Shown here one piece after another: positions 58,820-64,000 of a DNA stretch of 64,000 bases. Source of the DNA: Comamonas testosteroni (GTDB lineage Bacteria > Pseudomonadota > Gammaproteobacteria > Burkholderiales > Burkholderiaceae_C). The stretch spans positions 62,001-126,000 of the forward strand of contig NZ_KZ984450.1 of assembly GCF_003569915.1 (NCBI RefSeq). Reading direction: 5' to 3'. The translations under genes and the position numbers were made by a program. A model generated the notes under the pieces. That model had not been told where the DNA came from. It saw only the letters and a list, made by a program, of their open reading frames with translations, and did not search any database. Each line of letters begins with the position of its first letter. Position 1 is the first letter of the stretch.

Positions 58820-59581
58820 TCAGGAGATTTGTGCGGCCAGAGCTTCAAACTCGGCCACCGGCACTTCCTCGGCCCGGCGCTGCAGGTCGAACTCGCCTGC
58901 AAAGCCTTTTTCTTCCAGCCATTTGCCCAGCGTGTTGCGCAAGATCTTGCGGCGCTGGCTGAAGGCCACGCGCACCAGCTCCTCCAGCAGCTTGGCGTCC
59001 AGCTGGGCCGGAGCTTCACGCGGAATCATTCGCACCACGGCGCTGTCCACCTTGGGGGGCGGGTTGAAGCTTTCGGGCGGCACAAACAGCACGTTTTCCA
59101 TGGCGTAGCGCCACTGCAGCATCACCGACAGGCGGCCATAGGCGGAGGTGCCAGCGTCGGCCACCATGCGGTCGATCACCTCTTTTTGCAGCATGAAGTG
59201 CTGGTCCTGCACCACATCGACCTGTTCGAGCAGGTGAAAAAGAATGGGGCTGGAGATGTTGTAGGGCAGGTTGCCCACCACACGCAGCTTGGGCACGCCC
59301 AGACGCGCGGCCAGCGCGCGGAAGTCCACCTTGAGCACATCGGACTCGACCACATCCAGATCCTCGCGCAGGCGCAGATTGGCGGCCAGATCACGGTCCA
59401 GCTCGATCACGGTGAGCTTGCCCAGGCGCTCGACCAGCGGCTGCGACAGCGCCATGAGGCCGGGGCCGATCTCGACCACGGGCTCGCCAGCCTTGGGGTT
59501 GATGGCCTCAACAATGTTGTCGATGATGGCGCCGTCCGTCAGAAAGTTCTGGCCAAAGCGCTTGCGGGGAATATGTTTCAT
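58820..59581 (-). CDS. rsmA: 16S rRNA dimethyladenosine transferase
   Basis: The ATG at 59581 starts [20 protein letters not shown], the family N-terminus; the open frame extends 43 codons upstream. The 253-residue protein has SAM motif [15 protein letters not shown], the NLPY catalytic motif ([14 protein letters not shown]) and [15 protein letters not shown]. It dimethylates two adenines in the 3' hairpin of 16S rRNA (KsgA). surA lies upstream. A hairpin (59590-59611) ends 8 bases before the start, and there is no obvious Shine-Dalgarno. Confidence 0.95.
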   Translation of the reverse strand: MKHIPRKRFGQNFLTDGAIIDNIVEAINPKAGEPVVEIGPGLMALSQPLVERLGKLTVIELDRDLAANLRLREDLDVVESDVLKVDFRALAARLGVPKLRVVGNLPYNISSPILFHLLEQVDVVQDQHFMLQKEVIDRMVADAGTSAYGRLSVMLQWRYAMENVLFVPPESFNPPPKVDSAVVRMIPREAPAQLDAKLLEELVRVAFSQRRKILRNTLGKWLEEKGFAGEFDLQRRAEEVPVAEFEALAAQIS

Positions 59582-59589
59582 GAATGCGA

Positions 59590-59611
59590 AAGCGGTGCCT
59601 GGGCACCGCTT
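59590..59611. promoter_or_regulatory. Hairpin at the rsmA start
   Basis: AAGCGGTGCC (59590-59599) pairs with GGCACCGCTT (59602-59611) with a two-base loop. It is not followed by a T-run on the minus strand, so terminator function is unlikely; it could affect rsmA initiation or RNA stability. Confidence 0.5.
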
Positions 59612-59681
59612 GAAAATTGGGAGGGTTTGAGTGCCCGAGGCGCAATGATGACACCGACGGGCACTTTGGGCAGATATGGGC

Positions 59682-61103
59682 TTATTGCGGGGGCTCGCGG
59701 TATTCCACAAATGCCTTGCCTCGCAGCTCCTTGAGCCAGGTTTCGTAGTCCTGCTCGGCCTTGCGCTCGCGCACCACGTTGCGCTCCATTTCGCGCTGCT
59801 CGCGATCGGTCAGCTTTTCCTGGCGGCGCTCGATCAACTGGATCAGGTGCACGCCAAAGCGCGAGACCACGGGCTCGCTGATCTGGCCGGGCTGCAGGGC
59901 GTCAAGCACGCGCTCGAACTCGGGCACGAACTGGCCGGGGGAGGACCAGCCCAGGTCACCGCCATTGCGGGCGCTACCGTCCTTGGAGAATTCCTGCGCC
60001 AGCTGCTGGAAGGTGGCCTGGCCAGCTTCCACGCGGCGCTTGTAGTCCTGCAGGCGCTTGGCCGCCTGGGCTTCCGTCATGCCATCACCCACCGTCAGCA
60101 GAATGTGGCGCGCGTGGTTTTGCGTGATGAACACTGGCGCGCCGGACTGCGACTTGCCCAGCACCTTGATCACGTGAAAGCCCGCGCCGGAGCGGAAGGG
60201 GCCAACGACACTACCCGTAGCTGCCGAGCCCACCTGCTGGGCAAACAGCTCGGGGTACTCGCTCATGGGGCGCATGCCCATGGAGCCGCCGCCCTGGCCA
60301 TTTGGCACGTCCGAGAACTCACGCACGGCAGCGATGAAATCGGCATCCTTGCGCGCGGCCTCTGCGGCCTTGCGAGCCTTGGCCTCACTCTCCGCCACCA
60401 TGGCGGGGGGGGCGTTTTCAGGTACCACAATCAGGATATGGCCCAGATCGACCATGCCGCCAACAGCTTCTCCAGGACGTTTTTGCTCCTTGAGATAACG
60501 GTCGATATCGGCCTCGGTCACCTTGACCTTGCCATCCACATCGCGCTCGCGCACGCGCTGCATGGTCATCTGATTGCGGATTTCGGCCCGGAACTGAGCT
60601 TCGGACAGGCCCTCAGCCTTCAGATTGGCCAACAGCCTGGGCACATCCATATTGTTCTGGCGCGCCACATTGGCAACGGCCTGATTGACCGTCAGTTCAT
60701 CCACCTTGATGCCCGTGTCCTTGGCCTCCTGCAGTTGCACGCGCTCGATGATCAGGCGCTCCAGCACCTGACGGGCCAGCTCGGCCTGCGGGGGCAACTG
60801 GCCTCCCTGCTCGGTCACGTTCTGTGCCACACGGGCCATGCGAGCGCGTACCTCGCTATTGGTGACGGGTTCGGAATTGACCACCGCCACAATAAAATCG
60901 GCAGAGCGCACGCCCGTGGCCGCCGGTGACTGACGACCCGAGGGTTGGGCCGTGGCATCCAGCGCACGGGACACCGATTTTTCAGAACTGCCAGGCTTGG
61001 CAGAGTAAGAGTTCTTCAAGCCCTGTGCCTGCGCACCTGCAGCCAACATGGCCAGAGCCGCCGCAATCGCGCAGGCACTCGATGTTTGGGAGAAAAAACG
61101 CAT
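59682..61103 (-). CDS. surA: Periplasmic chaperone/peptidyl-prolyl isomerase SurA
   Basis: I use the ATG at 61103 ([20 protein letters not shown], signal peptide ending AQAQG), giving 473 residues; a TTG at 61121 is less likely. The N-terminal chaperone domain has [20 protein letters not shown]. Two parvulin domains follow, the first around [15 protein letters not shown], the second with [13 protein letters not shown] and [16 protein letters not shown]. SurA escorts outer-membrane proteins to the Bam machinery. It is 14 bases downstream of lptD, the usual operon. Confidence 0.94.
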   Translation of the reverse strand: MRFFSQTSSACAIAAALAMLAAGAQAQGLKNSYSAKPGSSEKSVSRALDATAQPSGRQSPAATGVRSADFIVAVVNSEPVTNSEVRARMARVAQNVTEQGGQLPPQAELARQVLERLIIERVQLQEAKDTGIKVDELTVNQAVANVARQNNMDVPRLLANLKAEGLSEAQFRAEIRNQMTMQRVRERDVDGKVKVTEADIDRYLKEQKRPGEAVGGMVDLGHILIVVPENAPPAMVAESEAKARKAAEAARKDADFIAAVREFSDVPNGQGGGSMGMRPMSEYPELFAQQVGSAATGSVVGPFRSGAGFHVIKVLGKSQSGAPVFITQNHARHILLTVGDGMTEAQAAKRLQDYKRRVEAGQATFQQLAQEFSKDGSARNGGDLGWSSPGQFVPEFERVLDALQPGQISEPVVSRFGVHLIQLIERRQEKLTDREQREMERNVVRERKAEQDYETWLKELRGKAFVEYREPPQ

Positions 61104-61117
61104 GAAAAAAGCCTTGA

Positions 61118-63655
61118 TCAATCGTAATTGGTGAAGCGGCTGGGCGGAGTCACCGCCTCACGCAGATATTGGTAACGGGGCACGTTGCGCTTGAGACTGG
61201 CCGTAGGGTCTGCACCAAAGCTCAGGCGAGAAAAACCCACAAACTCTAGCTGAAACAGCAGGCGCAGGTTGGACTGGATGACCGAGCTTTGCAGTCGCTC
61301 AAGCACCACGCGTCCAATCCAGCAGCAGCCGTCGTACTCAAAGCCCACGACCGTATCAACCAGCTTCTTGTCCTTGATGGAGTAGTTCAGGCGGCCCACG
61401 GCATACCAGCGGCCACCGCCCTGACCCCGGCCAGGGCCGAGGTCCTTGCCCTTGTCACCCCAGAGGTCGTTGATGGGCCACTGCCAGCCCACATCGATCA
61501 GCTCGCTCGAAGGCTTCTTGGTCTGGGTATCGAGCTGGGTACGGTAGCCGATATTGAAGGTGCGATAGTTGCCGGGGCTGTATCGCGCCGTGGCCGTGGT
61601 ACGCACGGTGCGGCCAAGGTCCTTGTTGTACTGGGTCGTGCCCTCCAGGGACCATTTGTCCGTCCAGTTGATGGCACCGCCCAGCAGGATGTCGGAGAGC
61701 TTGCTGGTCGCCGCCACCTCACCAGGCAGCAGCACGCGCTGATCGGACAATCGCACACGCTGGGCAATGGCCAGCTTGAGCTTTTCCGCGCCACTTTCCG
61801 GATCGATAAAGCGCGATGTCGCGCCCAGCGTCAGCAGATGGTTGTCGGCAAGCCGGTCCTGACCGATGTAGTCGTTCTCGGAAAAAATGCTGGCAAAGTT
61901 GAAATCGCTGCGGCTGGTGTCATACAGCGGCAGCATGCTCTGGTCACGGTAGGGCGTGTAGGTGTAGAAAGCTCGCGGCTCAAAGGTCTGCAGCAGGTTT
62001 GCACCAAACCAGGAAGTGTCACGCTCGAAGACCAGACCGCCGTCCAGACTGAAGGTGGGCAGCGTGCGGTTGGCGCTCTTGCTGCCATTGCTCATGAGCT
62101 GATCGGTCTGGTACATGGCCGAATGCAGCATCAGCTTGGGCGTGATGAAAGCCCCGGGCGACAGGAACGGACGGCTCAACTGAGCCTGCATATAGCTGCG
62201 CTGACCATTGTTCGCGACTTGCCCTGCAATAGGGTGGATCAGCTCAAAACGCGTGGTGTCCGCCACAAAGGAAAAATCCAGCCCATGCGGCAGATCCAGC
62301 GGCGTATAGCGGTACTGCAGCTGCGGCACCATGCTGTACGGTGGTGCGATGGGTGAGGAAGGGTCCTGCAGCGTCTGGTAACGCGTCATATTGAGGCTCA
62401 GCACCCCGTCACCCTTGACCCAGCTCAGATTGGCAGTGCTGGGCAGCAGGCGCTGGCGCAGGGCCACGGGCGCCAACCGGAAATCACGCCAGTAATCATC
62501 GTCGCTGACGCGATTCAGATTCATGTTCAGGCCCAGGCCTCCGACCGGCGTATCAAACGTGGCCCGATGCTGCCAGGACAAGCCCCAGCGGTCACGGTTG
62601 CGCAGATTGTCGCCTGGCATGTAGCTGGCATAGGTCTCGCCCGAATAGCGAGGCTCCAGATAGCGGAACAGTCCCGTCAGATTGACACCGCGCTTGGTCA
62701 TCAGCGTCGGGGTCACCGTCAGATCGCGGTTGGGCGCGATATTCCAGTAATAGGGCTGCGAATATTCGATACCGCCGAGCTTGTCCATGCCGAACATGGG
62801 CGGCAGCAGGCCCGATTTGCGCTTGTCCGACAGCGGAAAGCTCATGCTGGGCACGGGCAGAACCGTGATTCCCTTGAACTGCAGCTTGGCATTCTTGGCG
62901 ACGCCGACCTCCTCGGCCATGTCCAGGTCAATGGACTCGGCCTTGAGCATCCAGCTCGGCGTCCAGCTGGCCTCGTCGTCACGCTGACAGGTGGTATAGG
63001 TCGCGTTGTGGACCACCGCGTGGTCTTTGTCGACGAAGTCCACCCGCGAGGCGTCGCCATAGGCTCCATTGGCCAGAAAGCGGTAATTGGCGTTATCGAA
63101 CTGGCCTTTGAAGGCATCGACCTGCAAGTCCAGTGCCGTACCCTGGTACACATTGCCAGCCTGATTGATATAGACCGAGCCCACCGCGTTGACCGTGTCC
63201 TCAGGCACCGCATAGTCGAGCTTGTCAGCGCGAATCATGGTGTCGCCACGGCGAATTTCCGCGCCGCCATGCACCGAGGCCTTGATATCGGGCTGGCCGG
63301 ACAGGCTGTCCCCCTTGATGTACGTGGGCTGCTGGTCCTGAACTTCCTTAGGATAGGTTTCCTGCAGCAAAGGGCTGGACTTGAGCTGCAGCGCAGGCAA
63401 GGCATCCGCTGCCACGGCCGATTCCTGCGCATGAGCATGCAGACCTGCGCCCGCCCAGGCCAGAGCCACGGCCCAGGCCAGGGGGCGAATCACCGGCCGC
63501 GCACTGGCCGCCCTAGAGGCTGAATGAGTGCTGGCAGCAGGGGAATCTCGCAGAGAAGAAGGGGATTGCACGGTGGTCAATGGCGCGCCTGCGCAGACAT
63601 ACAACAACGGGTAAGACCGAGAGCCTAGCACCACTGTCGGGGGATGCTGCGGCAT
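61118..63655 (-). CDS. lptD: LPS-assembly protein LptD
   Basis: The 845-residue outer-membrane protein has a long N-terminus, then signal-like LAWAVALAWAGAG and AHAQE. The OstA/LptA-like periplasmic domain (about 130-250: TYIKGDSLSGQPDIKASVHG, RADKLDYAVPEDTVNAVGSV) precedes the 26-strand barrel. Cys-containing segments TTCQRDDEAS and YDGCCWIGRVV could give the disulfides. It inserts lipopolysaccharide at the cell surface with LptE. I keep the ATG at 63655, but a TTG at 63580 is possible because only 23 bases would separate it from the divergent amgK start. Confidence 0.92.
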   Translation of the reverse strand: MPQHPPTVVLGSRSYPLLYVCAGAPLTTVQSPSSLRDSPAASTHSASRAASARPVIRPLAWAVALAWAGAGLHAHAQESAVAADALPALQLKSSPLLQETYPKEVQDQQPTYIKGDSLSGQPDIKASVHGGAEIRRGDTMIRADKLDYAVPEDTVNAVGSVYINQAGNVYQGTALDLQVDAFKGQFDNANYRFLANGAYGDASRVDFVDKDHAVVHNATYTTCQRDDEASWTPSWMLKAESIDLDMAEEVGVAKNAKLQFKGITVLPVPSMSFPLSDKRKSGLLPPMFGMDKLGGIEYSQPYYWNIAPNRDLTVTPTLMTKRGVNLTGLFRYLEPRYSGETYASYMPGDNLRNRDRWGLSWQHRATFDTPVGGLGLNMNLNRVSDDDYWRDFRLAPVALRQRLLPSTANLSWVKGDGVLSLNMTRYQTLQDPSSPIAPPYSMVPQLQYRYTPLDLPHGLDFSFVADTTRFELIHPIAGQVANNGQRSYMQAQLSRPFLSPGAFITPKLMLHSAMYQTDQLMSNGSKSANRTLPTFSLDGGLVFERDTSWFGANLLQTFEPRAFYTYTPYRDQSMLPLYDTSRSDFNFASIFSENDYIGQDRLADNHLLTLGATSRFIDPESGAEKLKLAIAQRVRLSDQRVLLPGEVAATSKLSDILLGGAINWTDKWSLEGTTQYNKDLGRTVRTTATARYSPGNYRTFNIGYRTQLDTQTKKPSSELIDVGWQWPINDLWGDKGKDLGPGRGQGGGRWYAVGRLNYSIKDKKLVDTVVGFEYDGCCWIGRVVLERLQSSVIQSNLRLLFQLEFVGFSRLSFGADPTASLKRNVPRYQYLREAVTPPSRFTNYD

Positions 63656-63678
63656 CGGTTTGTAAAATCCGATTATCC

Positions 63679-64000
63679 ATGACCGCTTCTAACCTCTCCA
63701 ACGTCGGCGTTGTCTGGGCAGATCCTGCCCGCCACGCTGCTTTCGACGCCTGGCTGGCCCCGCTGGCTGCCCGCCTCCAGTTGCGCCCTGAAACCCTGCG
63801 CCCCGCCTCGGCAGACGCCAGTTTTCGCCGCTATCTGCGGCTGGACGGCGCAGCAGGCGAAAGCCTGATCGTCATGGACGCTCCGCCCGACAAGGAAGAC
63901 TGCGCCCCCTTTGTCAAGATTCAGGCGCTAATGGCTCAGGCCGGTCTTTGCGTGCCGCAAATCCTGGACTGGGACGCGCCCAACGGCTTCATGCTGCTCA
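63679..64000 (+). CDS. amgK: Sugar kinase AmgK-like, 3' end outside window
   Basis: The first 107 codons are present, beginning MTASNLSNVGVVWADPARHA. DASFRRYLRLDG and SLIVMDAPPDKEDCAPFVKI are the N-lobe features of aminoglycoside phosphotransferase-like kinases. The position next to lptD fits AmgK, the N-acetylmuramate/N-acetylglucosamine kinase of cell-wall recycling. The catalytic part lies beyond the window. It is divergent from lptD with a very short spacer. Confidence 0.85.
   Translation, partial: MTASNLSNVGVVWADPARHAAFDAWLAPLAARLQLRPETLRPASADASFRRYLRLDGAAGESLIVMDAPPDKEDCAPFVKIQALMAQAGLCVPQILDWDAPNGFMLL

Overview
The window is a dense, high-G+C chromosomal segment of a betaproteobacterium, most likely Comamonadaceae and probably Comamonas or a close relative. 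This is inferred from gene content and order (lptD-surA-rsmA divergent from amgK, ptsN-hprK beside hpf, fur divergent from bamE, a Bug-type solute receptor, many LysR regulators) and from dispersed intergenic repeats of a kind I associate with this family. No search was run. No rRNA, tRNA or CRISPR array was seen.

Layout. 1-6 kb: a partial Tat-exported amidohydrolase with a XapX protein, an isochorismatase/pirin pair divergent from a LysR regulator, and a histidine-rich PadR regulator with tandem palindromes upstream. 6-17 kb: a methyltransferase, lipoproteins, a DTW-domain tRNA-modification enzyme, a periplasmic amino-acid receptor, a sterol-desaturase-like protein, an acyltransferase, a ModA-like receptor, a GST, a second pirin and SlyD. 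17-28 kb is housekeeping: purC, hpf, ptsN, hprK, a DUF1501/DUF1800 pair, fur, bamE, dapB, an ExbB/ExbD pair and a second ribosome-associated protein.

27.6-32.6 kb is the accessory island. A two-gene minus-strand operon encodes a NERD nuclease-UvrD-like helicase and, 16 bases downstream, a very A+T-rich ABC ATPase-TOPRIM (OLD-like) protein. Copies of a palindrome-bearing repeat lie on both sides: a direct pair of about 350 bp and a third, inverted copy. The architecture resembles Gabija and other ATPase/TOPRIM-plus-helicase phage defences and is the best candidate here for an undescribed system.

32.7-45 kb: a quinone-reductase-like dehydrogenase with an HxlR regulator, a second isochorismatase/pirin/LysR triad laid out like the first, a glutathione peroxidase, penicillin-binding protein 1A, PutP, a secreted RNase with a barstar-like inhibitor, and a TerC-family protein. 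45-64 kb: a two-component system, mnmA, a tricarballylate cluster (LysR, tcuA, tcuB, Bug receptor), an EamA transporter whose start codon abuts a 269-bp MITE-like element, Nudix and GNAT enzymes, an omega-amino-acid transaminase, and rsmA-surA-lptD divergent from amgK, which runs off the end.

Gene starts were moved inward from the longest open frame where a ribosome-binding site, signal peptide or family length supported it. Compositions and repeat similarities were judged by eye.
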